Positions 1-10,286 of a DNA stretch of 64,000 nucleotides are shown piece after piece; within the stretch, counting starts at the first letter, position 1; every line of letters starts with the position of its first letter. Origin of the DNA: Seonamhaeicola algicola. Lineage in GTDB: Bacteria; Bacteroidota; Bacteroidia; Flavobacteriales; Flavobacteriaceae. The DNA is taken from contig NZ_VOSC01000019.1 in NCBI RefSeq assembly GCF_007997385.1, positions 265,864 through 329,863 on the forward strand, given 5' to 3'. Position numbers and translations under genes: made by a program. Under the pieces are notes generated by a model. That model saw nothing but the letters and a program-made list of their open reading frames with translations, was not told the DNA's origin and did not search any database.

Positions 1-127
1 TACCAAAGGGTTTAAAAAACTCGTTTTGTTTACTATTTATCCAATTGGCGGTATAAATAATGTTTATTAATGCTTTTACTTTGCTATTAGTAAATGTTGA
101 ATTGATATCTTTTGAAATATTCCCCAT
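1..127 (-). CDS. MarR-family transcriptional regulator, N-terminal part only
   Basis: An open frame starts with ATG at 127 and runs off the left edge, giving 42 residues beginning MGNISKDINSTF and including KALINIIYTANWIN and EFFKPFG. This matches the N-terminal helices of small MarR-type winged-helix repressors common in Flavobacteriia; the DNA-binding wing lies outside the window. It starts 15 bases after the FMN reductase stop on the same strand, so the two are probably co-transcribed. MarR proteins usually repress their own operon, and a long inverted repeat lies upstream of the reductase at 744-767. Family assignment is from remembered sequence pattern on a short fragment. Confidence 0.7.
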   Translation of the reverse strand, partial: MGNISKDINSTFTNSKVKALINIIYTANWINSKQNEFFKPFG

Positions 128-142
128 AATTGCAATAATTTT

Positions 143-673
143 TTATAACGCATCTTTTAAAGCTGCAACTTGCGCTTTCAAATCATTGTTCAATGTTGTA
201 TTGGTTATTTGCCCGTTTGAAAAATTGTCTCCAAATGAAGGTAAACTAAATTCTGCCACAATATTACCGCCCATAAACGGAAAACGGCCTTTTGCTACTT
301 CTAAAACTGTGGCTCCTCCTCTAGCTCCTGGTGATGTTGCCATTAATAACATAGGCTTATTGCTCCATAATTTTCCATCAATTCTAGACATCCAATCAAA
401 TATATTTTTAAATACCGTTGCATAGGCGCCATTGTGTTCTGCTAAAGACAAAACAATTCCATCGGCAGATTGAATTTCACCTAAAAATAAGTGTGCGTTT
501 TCTGGTATACCATGTTCTAATTCATAATCAATACCATATAAAGGCAACTCATAATCGTTTAAATCTAAAATTGATATTTCAGCATCATCAACCAAGTTTG
601 CTGCATATTCCGCTAACTGTTTGTTAATTGATGTTTTACTATTACTGCCTGCAAATGCTACTATTTTTTTCAT
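143..673 (-). CDS. NADPH-dependent FMN reductase family protein
   Basis: A 176-residue flavodoxin-like protein without signal peptide. The N-terminus MKKIVAFAGSNSKTS has the FMN phosphate-binding loop (GSNSKTS, residues about 9-15). The flavin-contacting segments SLAEHNGAYATVFKNIFDW (about 76-94) and SPGARGGA (about 114-121) follow. Family members transfer electrons from NAD(P)H to FMN or to quinone and azo substrates in the cytoplasm; the exact substrate cannot be read. It leads a minus-strand pair with the MarR gene, which suggests induction by a redox-active or aromatic compound. Length is normal for the family. Confidence 0.85.
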   Translation of the reverse strand: MKKIVAFAGSNSKTSINKQLAEYAANLVDDAEISILDLNDYELPLYGIDYELEHGIPENAHLFLGEIQSADGIVLSLAEHNGAYATVFKNIFDWMSRIDGKLWSNKPMLLMATSPGARGGATVLEVAKGRFPFMGGNIVAEFSLPSFGDNFSNGQITNTTLNNDLKAQVAALKDAL

Positions 674-743
674 ATATCTGTTTTTTTGTTGGTATTACAA
701 TTTTCTGTTTATCAATTTCATGGTACAAATTTAAAATAATTTA

Positions 744-767
744 AAATATATTCCAAGGAATATATTT
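744..767. promoter_or_regulatory. Inverted repeat, probable MarR operator
   Basis: Two 11-base arms flank a two-base centre; the core is ATATTCCAAGGAATAT at 748-763. It sits 71 bases upstream of the FMN reductase start and 84 bases upstream of the carboxylase start. The position suits binding of the MarR-type repressor encoded downstream of the reductase, but nothing in the sequence proves which protein binds. Confidence 0.45.
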
Positions 768-850
768 CCTAAGAATTTAATTTATGAATTTATTAACATT
801 GTTTTACATAAACATCTTGTTTTGTACTTTAGCAGGAAACAAAATTGACT

Positions 851-2494
851 ATGGACATCAACTTCAATAAAAACGAAGATTACAATAAACTTTTAGTATC
901 CGACTTAAAGAAAAGACTAACAAAAGTAAAGCTTGGTGGTGGAAAAAAGCGCATAGAAAACCTGCACGCAAAGGGTAAAATGAGCGCTAGAGAACGTATT
1001 GAATATTTGTTAGATAATGATACTAAAAGTATAGAAATTGCTGCTTTTGCAGGCGAAGATATGTACGCCGAACATGGTGGATGTCCTTCTGGTGGTGTAG
1101 TTGTTAAAATTGGCCATATTAAAGGCAAACAATGCATTGTTGTTGCCAATGACGCTACCGTTAAAGCTGGTGCTTGGTTTCCAATTACAGGAAAAAAGAA
1201 CTTGCGCGCCCAAGAAATAGCTATAGAAAATAAACTACCAATTATTTATTTAGTCGATTCTGCTGGCGTGTATTTACCAATGCAAGATGAAATTTTTCCA
1301 GACAAAGAGCACTTTGGGCGTATTTTTAGAAATAACGCTATTATGAGCAGCATGGGCATCACACAAATTGCTGCGGTTATGGGTAGTTGTGTTGCAGGTG
1401 GCGCCTATTTACCTATTATGAGTGATGAAGCCTTAATTGTAGATAAAACTGGTAGTATTTTTTTAGCAGGAAGCTATTTAGTTAAAGCCGCCATTGGTGA
1501 AAGTATTGATAATGAAACGCTTGGTGGCGCTACTACACATTGTGAAATTAGCGGTGTAACCGATTATAAAGCTAAAGATGATAAAGACGCCCTTGATAAA
1601 ATTAAAAATATAGTTGATAAAATAGGAAGTTTTGATAAAGCTGGTTTTAACCGCACAAAAGCACTTAAACCACTTGAAAAACAAGAAGATATTTATGGTA
1701 TTTTGCCAAAAAGTCGCGCCGATCAATATGATATGTATGAAATCATAAAGCGCTTAGTTGATAATTCTGAATTTGAAGAATACAAAGCTGGTTATGGCCA
1801 AACCATTATTACCTGTTATGCGCGTATAGATGGTTGGGCTGTTGGTATTATTGCAAACCAACGCCAAATAGTAAAAACCAAAGGAGCCAAAACAAAACCT
1901 GCCGAAATGCAATTTGGCGGCGTAATTTATAATGATAGTGCAGATAAAGCTACCCGTTTTATAGCCAACTGTAACCAAAAGAAAATTCCGTTGGTCTTTT
2001 TACAAGACGTTACTGGTTTTATGGTTGGTAGCAAAAGTGAACATAGTGGTATTATTAAAGATGGCGCAAAAATGGTAAATGCTGTTAGTAATTCGGTAGT
2101 ACCTAAATTTACAGTAGTTATTGGCAATAGTTACGGTGCTGGTAATTACGCTATGTGTGGTAAAGCCTATGACCCACGTTTAATAGTTGCATGGCCTAGT
2201 GCAGAATTGGCAGTTATGAGTGGTAAAAGTGCCGCTAAAGTTTTACTACAAATTGAAAAAGCTTCTTTAGAAAAACAAGGCGAAACATTTACCAAAGAAA
2301 AAGAAGAAGCGCTCTACAATAAAATAAAAGCTAAATATGACAACCAAGTATCTCCTTACTATGCTGCTGCTAGAATATGGACAGATGCTGTTATTGACCC
2401 TTTAGATACTAGAAAATGGATTAGCATGGGCATTGAAGCAGCTAACCACGCTCCTATTGAAAAACCATTTAATTTAGGTGTTTTACAAGTGTAA
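851..2494 (+). CDS. Acyl-CoA carboxylase, carboxyltransferase (beta) subunit
   Basis: 547 residues from ATG at 851; the frame is open to a TTG six bases earlier, but the ATG gives the better start. The protein has the two crotonase-like halves of the carboxyl_trans family. The N half contains GGCPSGGVVVKIGHIKGK and MGSCVAGGAYLPIMSDE; the C half contains FLQDVTGFMVG and GNSYGAGNYAMCGKAYDP. Such subunits move carboxyl groups from biotin to propionyl-, acetyl- or methylcrotonyl-CoA. The RIWTDAVIDPLDTR C-terminal motif is shared with propionyl- and methylcrotonyl-CoA carboxylases. No biotin carboxylase or biotin carrier gene is adjacent, so the substrate is unresolved. Confidence 0.9.
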   Translation: MDINFNKNEDYNKLLVSDLKKRLTKVKLGGGKKRIENLHAKGKMSARERIEYLLDNDTKSIEIAAFAGEDMYAEHGGCPSGGVVVKIGHIKGKQCIVVANDATVKAGAWFPITGKKNLRAQEIAIENKLPIIYLVDSAGVYLPMQDEIFPDKEHFGRIFRNNAIMSSMGITQIAAVMGSCVAGGAYLPIMSDEALIVDKTGSIFLAGSYLVKAAIGESIDNETLGGATTHCEISGVTDYKAKDDKDALDKIKNIVDKIGSFDKAGFNRTKALKPLEKQEDIYGILPKSRADQYDMYEIIKRLVDNSEFEEYKAGYGQTIITCYARIDGWAVGIIANQRQIVKTKGAKTKPAEMQFGGVIYNDSADKATRFIANCNQKKIPLVFLQDVTGFMVGSKSEHSGIIKDGAKMVNAVSNSVVPKFTVVIGNSYGAGNYAMCGKAYDPRLIVAWPSAELAVMSGKSAAKVLLQIEKASLEKQGETFTKEKEEALYNKIKAKYDNQVSPYYAAARIWTDAVIDPLDTRKWISMGIEAANHAPIEKPFNLGVLQV

Positions 2495-2557
2495 TTTAAA
2501 CCTAATAAAAATAGGCAAATACACGCTTTTAAACTAGCTATTTTCATGCCATAAAGG

Positions 2558-2565
2558 TATCTTTG
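2558..2565 (+). promoter_or_regulatory. Bacteroidota -7 box for cydA
   Basis: TATCTTTG matches the Bacteroidota -7 consensus TAnnTTTG and lies 26 bases before the cydA ATG. I do not see a convincing TTTG at the expected -33 distance, so this is only a partial promoter. Confidence 0.4.
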
Positions 2566-2591
2566 TAGTACTTCAAAAAAACGGTGCTATT

Positions 2592-3899
2592 ATGGATAAT
2601 TTAGATGCAGCAAGACTGCAAATGGCATTCACACTTATTTTTCATATTGTGTTTGCTTGTATTGGTATGGTTATGCCATTTTTTATGGTTGTAGCTCATA
2701 AAAAGTGGTTAAACACCAAAAACCCTATTTATTTAACGCTTACAAAATCATGGCAAAAAGGTGTTGCCATTTTTTTTGTTACTGGCGCAGTATCGGGTAC
2801 CGCCTTATCTTTTGAGTTAGGCTTACTTTGGCCCGAATTTATGAAATATGCTGGACCAATTATTGGTATGCCATTTTCACTTGAAGGTGCAGCCTTTTTT
2901 GTTGAAGCCATTGCCCTTGGTTTTTATTTATATGGCTGGAATAAACTGCCCGAAAAATTTCACTGGTTTACAGGTGTTATTGTTGGTATTGCGGGTGTTG
3001 CTTCTGGTATTTTAGTGGTATCTGCAAACGGTTGGATGAATGCACCCTCTGGTTTTGATTATATTAATGGAGAATTCACCAACATAAACCCCATAAAAGC
3101 CTTATTAAACGATGCTTGGTTTACACAAGCCTTACACATGACTTTAGCTGCATTTACAGCCACAGGTTTTGCTGTTGCTGGCATTCATGCCTTTCAAATT
3201 TATAAAAAACGACACGTAGAACTTCATACAAAAGCTTTTAAAATAGCTATTACTTTTGGCGCAATTGCTGCTATTTTACAGCCCTTAAGTGGCGATTTAT
3301 CTGCTAAAGACATTGCTAAAAGACAACCTGTAAAATTAGCTGCTATGGAAGCGCATTACCATACTCAAAAAGGTGCTCCTTTATACATTGGCGGTATTGT
3401 TAATAACGAAAAAGGCGAAGTAACCCATAAAATTGAAATACCTAAAGCCTTATCTTTTTTAGCTTTTGGTAATTTTGATGCCGAAGTAAAAGGTTTAAAT
3501 GATTTTCCTGATGATGTAAAACCTAAAAATATAGCTTTAGTACACTATGCATTTCAAACCATGGTTGGCTTAGGCACCTTACTCATGTTTGCCGGTATTT
3601 TATTTTTTATTAGTTTGAAGAAAACACATTGGATGCAAAATAAACGTTACTGGCTACTCTTTTTTTTATTAGCGCCTCTTGGCTTTTTAGCTTTAGAAGC
3701 AGGCTGGATTGTTACCGAAGTTGGCAGACAACCATGGATAATTCATAATGTAATGAAAACAAAAGATGCTGTTACACCAATGCCAGGTATTGTTTATAGC
3801 TTTTACATGTACTTAGTGTTGTACGGTATTTTAACAGTAGCCGTAACATGGTTAATGCTTAGGCAAATTAAGTTTTTAAACAACTCTAAAATCTCATAA
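2592..3899 (+). CDS. cydA: Cytochrome bd-type quinol oxidase subunit I
   Basis: 435 residues, a multi-pass inner-membrane protein. It has the conserved start DAARLQMAFTLIFHIVF with an early histidine haem ligand, FELGLLWPEFM, NGWMNAP, and the C-terminal GRQPWIIHNVMKT. With subunit II it forms the bd oxidase that reduces oxygen to water with quinol at low oxygen or under oxidative stress, without pumping protons. It is the short form, lacking the long Q-loop insertion of the E. coli enzyme, as is usual in Bacteroidota. cydB follows two bases after the stop, so the two form an operon. Confidence 0.95.
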   Translation: MDNLDAARLQMAFTLIFHIVFACIGMVMPFFMVVAHKKWLNTKNPIYLTLTKSWQKGVAIFFVTGAVSGTALSFELGLLWPEFMKYAGPIIGMPFSLEGAAFFVEAIALGFYLYGWNKLPEKFHWFTGVIVGIAGVASGILVVSANGWMNAPSGFDYINGEFTNINPIKALLNDAWFTQALHMTLAAFTATGFAVAGIHAFQIYKKRHVELHTKAFKIAITFGAIAAILQPLSGDLSAKDIAKRQPVKLAAMEAHYHTQKGAPLYIGGIVNNEKGEVTHKIEIPKALSFLAFGNFDAEVKGLNDFPDDVKPKNIALVHYAFQTMVGLGTLLMFAGILFFISLKKTHWMQNKRYWLLFFLLAPLGFLALEAGWIVTEVGRQPWIIHNVMKTKDAVTPMPGIVYSFYMYLVLYGILTVAVTWLMLRQIKFLNNSKIS

Positions 3900-3901
3900 T
3901 T

Positions 3902-4918
3902 ATGCTATACGTTGTTTTATTTTTTTTAGCATTTTCATTGCTTTTATATGTGCTTTTAGCTGGAGCCGATTTTGGTGCTGGCATTATTGAGCAGTTTTCT
4001 TCAAAACACAACCGTACACTTACTAAAAAAACTATTTACCGCGTTATTGGTCCTGTTTGGGAAGCCAATCATATATGGATTATTATAGTTATTGTTATTC
4101 TGTGGGTAGGTTTTCCGGGGTTTTACAATATTCTTATGGTATATTTACACATACCGCTTACCTTAATTTTACTAGGCATTACCCTTAGAGGTGTAGCTTT
4201 TGTTTTTAGGCATTATGATGCTTACAAAGATAAAACACAACTTTTATATGATTGGATGTTTAGAGTATCTAGCGTTGTAACACCTATATTTTTAGGCGTA
4301 ACTTTTGGCGGTTTAATTTCAGGGGATATTGAAATTACTGCAAACCTAGAAAACACCAATTTTTACAGCGCTTACATTGCTTCTTGGTTTAATTTATTTT
4401 CATTATTTGTTGGTTTCTTTTTTGCAGGTATTTGCGCCTTTTTAGCCAGCATTATGCTTATTGGTGAAGCTAACAAAACAGAACGCCGTTTATACGTTAA
4501 AAAAGCTAGAATTGCCACTATTACAGTTATAATTTTAGGCTTTTTAGTATTGGCCGTTGGGTTTGTACAAGAAAAAGTTTTTGTTTTAAGTTTTTTTAAA
4601 AACCCATATGCAATAGGTCTTATTGTTTTTTCGGCATTATTAATACTACCGCTTTTAAACAGTATTAAAAACGAAAGACGTATTATAACCAGAGCTTTAG
4701 CAGGACTTCAGGTTATATTAATTTTATTAGCTGCTTTTGTAACGCATTTTCCTGATATAATTATAACTACAAACGGCAGTGTAAATATTTTAGAAACTGT
4801 AGCTACTAACCAAGTTATAAAAGTATTAGGTATTGCTCTTATAATAGGCGGTGCTATAATTTTACCAGGATTATTTCACCTTATGAAATCATTTAAAATG
4901 ATAAAAATTTTAGAATAG
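3902..4918 (+). CDS. cydB: Cytochrome bd-type quinol oxidase subunit II
   Basis: 338 residues with about eight predicted membrane helices. The start VLAGADFGAGIIEQF is the family hallmark and GPVWEANHIWIII is the conserved first-loop motif. It partners CydA, which it follows at two bases, in the inner-membrane bd oxidase. No small CydX-like gene is visible after it; a strong symmetrical terminator closes the operon. Confidence 0.95.
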   Translation: MLYVVLFFLAFSLLLYVLLAGADFGAGIIEQFSSKHNRTLTKKTIYRVIGPVWEANHIWIIIVIVILWVGFPGFYNILMVYLHIPLTLILLGITLRGVAFVFRHYDAYKDKTQLLYDWMFRVSSVVTPIFLGVTFGGLISGDIEITANLENTNFYSAYIASWFNLFSLFVGFFFAGICAFLASIMLIGEANKTERRLYVKKARIATITVIILGFLVLAVGFVQEKVFVLSFFKNPYAIGLIVFSALLILPLLNSIKNERRIITRALAGLQVILILLAAFVTHFPDIIITTNGSVNILETVATNQVIKVLGIALIIGGAIILPGLFHLMKSFKMIKILE

Positions 4919-4929
4919 AAATTAGCACA

Positions 4930-4960
4930 AAAAAACGCAACTCAATGAGTTGCGTTTTTT
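4930..4960. terminator. Bidirectional intrinsic terminator, cydB / dnaK
   Basis: A near-perfect hairpin (arms containing AAAAAACGCAACT and AGTTGCGTTTTTT) is flanked by A- and T-tracts. It lies between the convergent cydB and dnaK genes and can serve both strands. Confidence 0.85.
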
Positions 4961-5047
4961 CATTTAGCTTTCTGTCTGTTAACTTTAAGCTTTTATTCAG
5001 TATAAGTAATTCTATCAATATTGAACATTTCAACATTGATTAAGTCC

Positions 5048-6958
5048 TTACTTTACTTCTTCGAAATCAACGTCTTCAACATCGCTTCCTTCGTTTGTGT
5101 TTCCTCCAGCAGAAGCATCAGGTCCTGGTTGAGCACCACCAGCTTGTTGTGCTTCAGCTTGTGCTTTATACATTTCTTCAGAAGCAACTTTCCACGCTTC
5201 ATTCATTTTTTCTAAAGCAGGTTCAATTGTAGCTAAATCTTTAGTTTCGTATGCTTTTTTCAATTCTTCTAAAGCTGCTTGAATTGGTTGTTTTTTATCA
5301 TCTGATAATTTATCACCAAATTCTTCTAATTGCTTTTCCGTTTGGAAAATCATAGAATCTGCTTCATTTAATTTTTTAGCAGATTCTGCTGCTTTTGCAT
5401 CTGCTTCAGCATTTGCTTCAGCATCTGCTTTCATTTTTTGGATTTCTTCTTCAGTTAATCCAGAAGATGCTTCAATTCTAATATCTTGTTTCTTACCTGT
5501 TGCTTTATCTTCAGCAGATACTTTAATAATACCGTTTGCGTCAATATCAAACGTTACTTCAATTTGCGGTGTACCACGTCTTGCTGGTGGAATACCATCT
5601 AAGTGAAAACGTCCAATAGTTTTGTTATCGGCAGCCATTGGTCTTTCTCCTTGTAACACGTGTATTTCAACAGATGGCTGATTATCGGCAGCTGTAGAGA
5701 ATACTTGCGATTTTTTGGTAGGAATGGTTGTATTTGCTTCAATTAATTTAGTAAATACGTTACCCATAGTTTCAATACCAAGTGATAATGGTGTTACATC
5801 TAAAAGTAATACATCTTTAACATCGCCTGTTAATACACCACCTTGAATACCAGCTCCTAATGACACAACCTCGTCTGGGTTTACACCTTTACTTGGGGCT
5901 TTACCAAAGAAGTTTTCAACGGCTTTTTGTACAGCAGGAATACGTGTTGAACCACCTACTAAAATAATTTCGTCAATATCACTTTTACTTAAACCGGCAG
6001 CTTTTAAAGCAGACTGACAAGGCTCTATTGTACGTTTTACTAAATCGTCAATTAATTGTTCAAATTTACTACGTGTTAATGTACGTACTAAGTGTTTTGG
6101 TCCGCTTGCTGTAGCAGTAATATATGGTAAATTAATTTCGGTTTGTTCAGAAGATGATAACTCAATTTTTGCTTTTTCAGCAGCTTCTTTTAAGCGTTGA
6201 AGTGACATAGGATCTTGTCTTAAATCCATATTTTCTTCAGCTTTAAATTCTTCGGCTAACCAATTGATAATTTTATCATCAACATCATCACCACCTAAGT
6301 GTGTATCACCATCGGTAGATAATACTTCAAATACACCATCTCCTAGTTCTAAAATAGACACGTCATGCGTACCACCACCAAAATCAAATACAACTATTTT
6401 TTGGTCTGATCCTTTTTTATCTAAACCATAAGCTAAAGCTGCAGCTGTAGGCTCGTTAATTATACGCTCTACTTTTAAACCTGCAATTTCACCGGCTTCT
6501 TTTGTTGCTTGACGCTGAGAATCATTAAAGTACGCAGGTACTGTAATTACTGCTCTACTTACGTCTTGCCCTAAATAGTCTTCAGCCGTTTTCTTCATTT
6601 TTTGAAGAATCATGGCACTTAATTCTTGTGGCGTATATAATCTGCCATCAATATCAACTCTAGGTGTATCATTATCACCTTTTACTACTTTATAAGGTAC
6701 ACGTTCTGCTTCGTTTTTAGACTCAGAATATTTGTTACCCATAAAACGTTTAATAGAATAAACGGTTTTTGTTGGGTTTGTTACTGCTTGACGTTTTGCA
6801 GGATCACCAACTTTTATCTCACCGCCTTCAACAAATGCAATTACAGATGGTGTAGTACGTTTCCCTTCTGCATTTGGGATTACTACAGGATCATTTCCTT
6901 CCATTACTGAAACGCAAGAGTTGGTTGTTCCTAAATCTATTCCAATAATTTTACTCAT
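5048..6958 (-). CDS. dnaK: Molecular chaperone DnaK (Hsp70)
   Basis: 636 residues. The ATPase domain begins [12 protein letters not shown] and carries [14 protein letters not shown] and the [13 protein letters not shown] phosphate loop. The linker [17 protein letters not shown] leads to the substrate-binding domain and a helical lid. The tail is rich in A, G and Q and ends [11 protein letters not shown], a variant of the terminal EEVD-like motif. DnaK folds and refolds client proteins in the cytoplasm with DnaJ and GrpE, neither of which is adjacent. A palindrome at 7041-7053 in its promoter region may be a heat-shock regulatory site. Confidence 0.97.
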   Translation of the reverse strand: MSKIIGIDLGTTNSCVSVMEGNDPVVIPNAEGKRTTPSVIAFVEGGEIKVGDPAKRQAVTNPTKTVYSIKRFMGNKYSESKNEAERVPYKVVKGDNDTPRVDIDGRLYTPQELSAMILQKMKKTAEDYLGQDVSRAVITVPAYFNDSQRQATKEAGEIAGLKVERIINEPTAAALAYGLDKKGSDQKIVVFDFGGGTHDVSILELGDGVFEVLSTDGDTHLGGDDVDDKIINWLAEEFKAEENMDLRQDPMSLQRLKEAAEKAKIELSSSEQTEINLPYITATASGPKHLVRTLTRSKFEQLIDDLVKRTIEPCQSALKAAGLSKSDIDEIILVGGSTRIPAVQKAVENFFGKAPSKGVNPDEVVSLGAGIQGGVLTGDVKDVLLLDVTPLSLGIETMGNVFTKLIEANTTIPTKKSQVFSTAADNQPSVEIHVLQGERPMAADNKTIGRFHLDGIPPARRGTPQIEVTFDIDANGIIKVSAEDKATGKKQDIRIEASSGLTEEEIQKMKADAEANAEADAKAAESAKKLNEADSMIFQTEKQLEEFGDKLSDDKKQPIQAALEELKKAYETKDLATIEPALEKMNEAWKVASEEMYKAQAEAQQAGGAQPGPDASAGGNTNEGSDVEDVDFEEVK

Positions 6959-7040
6959 AATATTTTATACTTTATTGTGTTGAATGTTCTTTTTTATGTT
7001 CGGTTTATACTAGTCAATCTTTATGCCAACAAAAAAATAC

Positions 7041-7053
7041 TGACACAGTGTCA
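7041..7053. promoter_or_regulatory. Palindrome upstream of dnaK
   Basis: TGACACAGTGTCA is a perfect 6-1-6 inverted repeat 83 bases upstream of the dnaK start. It is not the CIRCE element (TTAGCACTC-N9-GAGTGCTAA). It may bind the factor that controls heat-shock expression in this lineage; the regulator is unknown to me. Confidence 0.4.
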
Positions 7054-7216
7054 TATTAACAAATTGTAACCCATATTTAAATTTAAGTTTTATGAAATGT
7101 TAACACATTTATATTTAATAACATTAACATAGTATTGCTGCATGTTGTTTTAATGTTTACTTAAAAAATAAGCTTTGTAAAACATATAACTTGCTTATTT
7201 GAAAACAGATGCTTTT

Positions 7217-7831
7217 ATGAAACGTTTACATACCAAAAACTTTTTAAAAACTTTAAGTTTAACTAAGCTTTACCATAAGTACGTTACATATAATTTTAGA
7301 ACTATTTCTAAAGGAAAAGTATATAAAAGCGGCGTTATTAACCCCGACAAAATTGTTGATTTTTTAACTGAACACAATATTAAAAGTGTTATAGATTTGA
7401 GGCTTCCTGGTACATCAGACTTAAAAAATAATCCTGAAATTACAACCGAAGTTAATGCCGAAAAATTAGCGCTTGAAAAAACAGATACCATTACATATTT
7501 TTACAACGGTACAAAACAAATACCCAAAAAAAAGCAGTTAAAATCGTTTTTTAAAATTATGGATAACCCCAATAATTATCCTGTTTTAATACACTGCCAC
7601 CATGGTGTTGGAAGAGCAAAACTATTTTCGGCATTATACAGAATAGAATATGAAGGTTGGAGCAACACAAAAGCAAGAAAACATACAAGATTTATAACTA
7701 AATGGAGTTCATTTGCTATAGGCAAAGGCAAAGGTGATTTTTTAAACAATTACATTAAACGCACTGACAAACAACCAACTGTAATTAAATTAAAAGTTAA
7801 AAAGAAAAGACCATTTAAAGTTGCCACTTAA
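7217..7831 (+). CDS. Tyrosine / dual-specificity phosphatase family protein
   Basis: 204 residues from ATG 7217; an in-frame TTG at 7199 is the alternative start. The phosphatase signature HCHHGVGRAK gives the catalytic Cys127 and Arg133 (CX5R). The upstream KSVIDLRLPGTSD strand is typical of DSP-like and atypical tyrosine phosphatases. There is no signal peptide, so action is cytoplasmic; the substrate could be phosphotyrosine, an inositol phosphate or a nucleotide. The C-terminus is very basic (KLKVKKKRPFK). It is monocistronic, between dnaK (divergent) and the serine dehydratase. Confidence 0.75.
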   Translation: MKRLHTKNFLKTLSLTKLYHKYVTYNFRTISKGKVYKSGVINPDKIVDFLTEHNIKSVIDLRLPGTSDLKNNPEITTEVNAEKLALEKTDTITYFYNGTKQIPKKKQLKSFFKIMDNPNNYPVLIHCHHGVGRAKLFSALYRIEYEGWSNTKARKHTRFITKWSSFAIGKGKGDFLNNYIKRTDKQPTVIKLKVKKKRPFKVAT

Positions 7832-7881
7832 CACCTTGTAAAGTCTTTTGTAATTATACTAAATTACATAAAAAAACACGC

Positions 7882-7889
7882 TATATTTG
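7882..7889 (+). promoter_or_regulatory. Bacteroidota -7 box for serine dehydratase
   Basis: TATATTTG matches TAnnTTTG and lies 23 bases before the ATG at 7913. No clear -33 TTTG is at the expected distance. Confidence 0.4.
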
Positions 7890-7912
7890 CCCAAACTATA
7901 ACGTTGTAGTAA

Positions 7913-9334
7913 ATGGAATGTATCTCAGTTTTTGATATGCTTAAAATAGGTATAGGGCCATCAAGCTCTCATACTTTGGGGCCTTGGCGTGCAGCCGAAC
8001 GATGGATAAATAAATTAAAAAGCACTAATAAATTTCATTTAGTAGAAAAAATTACGGTTAATCTATACGGTTCGTTATCTTTAACAGGAAAAGGGCATGC
8101 CACAGATGTTGCCGTAATACTTGGGTTAAGCGGAGAAAACCCTGAAACTATAAACACATCAAACATAAATGCTACCATAAATACTATTAAAGCAAACAAA
8201 ATTTTATTGTTTGGTGCTGAAAAACCTATAGCTTTCAATCCTGAAACTGATATTATTTTTAACCGCGAATTTTTGCCTTTTCATGCAAATGGCATGAGTT
8301 TTACAGCAGTTATAAACGGAAAAAAAATCACTAAAAAATACTATTCTATTGGAGGTGGTTTTGTGGTAAAAAAGAAACGAAAAAACGCCAAAAAAAACTT
8401 CGAGATAAAATGCACATTCCCCTATCCTATTGAAAAAGGCACGGAGTTACTTCAATTTTGCAAAACATTAAATATGTCGGTTTCTGAAATTGTTTTAGAA
8501 AACGAAAAATCAATTAGAACCGAAACTGAAATTAATTACCAATTAAAACGCATTTGGAATGTTATGCTAGATAGCATGTATACTGGCTGCCATACCGAAG
8601 GTGTTTTACCTGGAGGTTTAAACGTAAGGCGTAGGGCTTTTGACATGCACCATAAATTAATTGGCAACAAAAGCTATGCAAATGCTACTGAATGGATTTA
8701 TAGCATTAGAGATACCGAGGTTAAATTCCGTCAAATTATAAAATGGGTAAGCTGTTTTGCCTTAGCTGTTAACGAAGTTAATGCCTCACTTGGGCGTGTA
8801 GTTACAGCACCAACTAACGGTAGTGCTGGTGTTATTCCGGCAGTTTTAATGTACTATTTAGTAATTGAAAACCACGATGGCAATTTTGAAGATATTAAAA
8901 AATTTCTTCTTGTAGCTGGCGAAATTGGCAGTATTTTTAAAAAAGGGGCTACTATTAGTGCCGCCATGGGTGGCTGTCAAGCTGAAATTGGCGTATCTTC
9001 TGCCATGGCAGCCGGTGCACTTTGCGAACTTTTAGGCGGTACACCAGAACAAGTTTTAATAGCTGCCGAAATTGCTATGGAACACCACTTAGGGCTTACC
9101 TGCGACCCCATTGGTGGACTCGTACAAGTACCATGTATAGAGCGCAATGCCATGGGTGCCATTAAAGCTATAAATGCCGCTGAATTAGCACTAGATACCA
9201 ACCCTGAAAATGCCAAAGTACCTCTAGACAAAGTGGTTTCTACCATGTGGGAAACCGCTAAAGATATGAATACCAAATACAAAGAAACTAGCGAAGGTGG
9301 TTTAGCTGTAGGTGTACATTTAAGCGATTGCTAA
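7913..9334 (+). CDS. sdaA: L-serine ammonia-lyase (iron-sulfur type)
   Basis: 473 residues in the single-chain arrangement: beta domain at the N-terminus ([19 protein letters not shown], the signature start) and alpha domain at the C-terminus. Conserved alpha-domain cysteines that can hold the 4Fe-4S cluster are visible in [17 protein letters not shown] and VQVPCIERN, together with [15 protein letters not shown]. The enzyme deaminates L-serine to pyruvate and ammonium in the cytoplasm. It stands alone between a phosphatase and panB. Confidence 0.93.
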   Translation: MECISVFDMLKIGIGPSSSHTLGPWRAAERWINKLKSTNKFHLVEKITVNLYGSLSLTGKGHATDVAVILGLSGENPETINTSNINATINTIKANKILLFGAEKPIAFNPETDIIFNREFLPFHANGMSFTAVINGKKITKKYYSIGGGFVVKKKRKNAKKNFEIKCTFPYPIEKGTELLQFCKTLNMSVSEIVLENEKSIRTETEINYQLKRIWNVMLDSMYTGCHTEGVLPGGLNVRRRAFDMHHKLIGNKSYANATEWIYSIRDTEVKFRQIIKWVSCFALAVNEVNASLGRVVTAPTNGSAGVIPAVLMYYLVIENHDGNFEDIKKFLLVAGEIGSIFKKGATISAAMGGCQAEIGVSSAMAAGALCELLGGTPEQVLIAAEIAMEHHLGLTCDPIGGLVQVPCIERNAMGAIKAINAAELALDTNPENAKVPLDKVVSTMWETAKDMNTKYKETSEGGLAVGVHLSDC

Positions 9335-9412
9335 GCCACTAAAGATATCATAATTTAAAAGCCTTTACAGTTAATTTTATTACTTTTACAATCAATTACT
9401 AAACTAAAAAAA

Positions 9413-10231
9413 ATGTCTACAGCAAAAAAAGAATACAAGCGTGTTACAGTAAAATCATTAGTTGATATGAAACGTTCAAACGAAAAAATATCAATGCTAA
9501 CAGCCTATGATTATACCATGGCAAAAATTGTTGATGGTGCGGGTGTAGATGTTATTTTAGTTGGAGATTCTGCTAGTAACGTTATGGCAGGACATGAAAC
9601 AACGCTTCCTATCACTTTAGATCAGATGATTTATCATGCATCATCAGTAATTAGAGCCATTGACAGGGCTTTAGTTGTTGTAGATTTACCATTTGGAAGC
9701 TACCAAAGTGACCCTAAAGAGGCCTTACGTTCTGCCATTAGAATTATGAAAGAAAGTGGTGCGCATTCTGTAAAACTTGAAGGTGGTAAAGAAATAAAAG
9801 AATCTATTAAACGTATTTTACACGCTGGTATTCCTGTAATGGGGCATCTTGGTTTAACTCCGCAATCTATTTATAAGTTTGGCACTTATACCGTTAGAGC
9901 TAAAGAGGAAGAAGAAGCCGAAAGGCTTATTGAAGATGCCAAAATGCTTGAACGTATTGGTTGTTTTGCCATTGTTTTAGAAAAAATACCTGCTTCGCTT
10001 GCTAAAAAAGTAGCCGAAAGCGTAAGCATTCCTATAATTGGTATTGGTGCAGGCCCTAACGTTGATGGGCAAGTTCTTGTTTTGCATGACATGCTTGGCA
10101 TGACACATGAGTTTAATCCGCGTTTTTTACGTAGGTATTTAAATTTATATGAAGATATGACAAATGCTATGAAACAATATGTTGCTGATGTAAAAAGTGT
10201 TGATTTTCCTAATGAAGAGGAACAATACTAA
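9413..10231 (+). CDS. panB: 3-methyl-2-oxobutanoate hydroxymethyltransferase
   Basis: 272 residues. Ketopantoate hydroxymethyltransferase motifs are clear: [63 protein letters not shown] and [18 protein letters not shown]. It transfers a one-carbon unit from 5,10-methylene-THF to 2-oxoisovalerate in pantothenate and coenzyme A biosynthesis. The active-site Glu in ALVLEKIP and the metal-binding Asp in VGDSAS are present. The RluA gene follows after 55 bases and may be co-transcribed. Confidence 0.96.
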   Translation: MSTAKKEYKRVTVKSLVDMKRSNEKISMLTAYDYTMAKIVDGAGVDVILVGDSASNVMAGHETTLPITLDQMIYHASSVIRAIDRALVVVDLPFGSYQSDPKEALRSAIRIMKESGAHSVKLEGGKEIKESIKRILHAGIPVMGHLGLTPQSIYKFGTYTVRAKEEEEAERLIEDAKMLERIGCFAIVLEKIPASLAKKVAESVSIPIIGIGAGPNVDGQVLVLHDMLGMTHEFNPRFLRRYLNLYEDMTNAMKQYVADVKSVDFPNEEEQY

Positions 10232-10286
10232 AACTATTAATTGTTTTTTGGTGCTTATTTATAATTTGTAATAATCTGTACAATTA

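Noticed and set aside
7021-7060. CIRCE/HrcA site upstream of dnaK
   Set aside because: The palindrome TGACACAGTGTCA lacks the CIRCE arms and the nine-base spacer.
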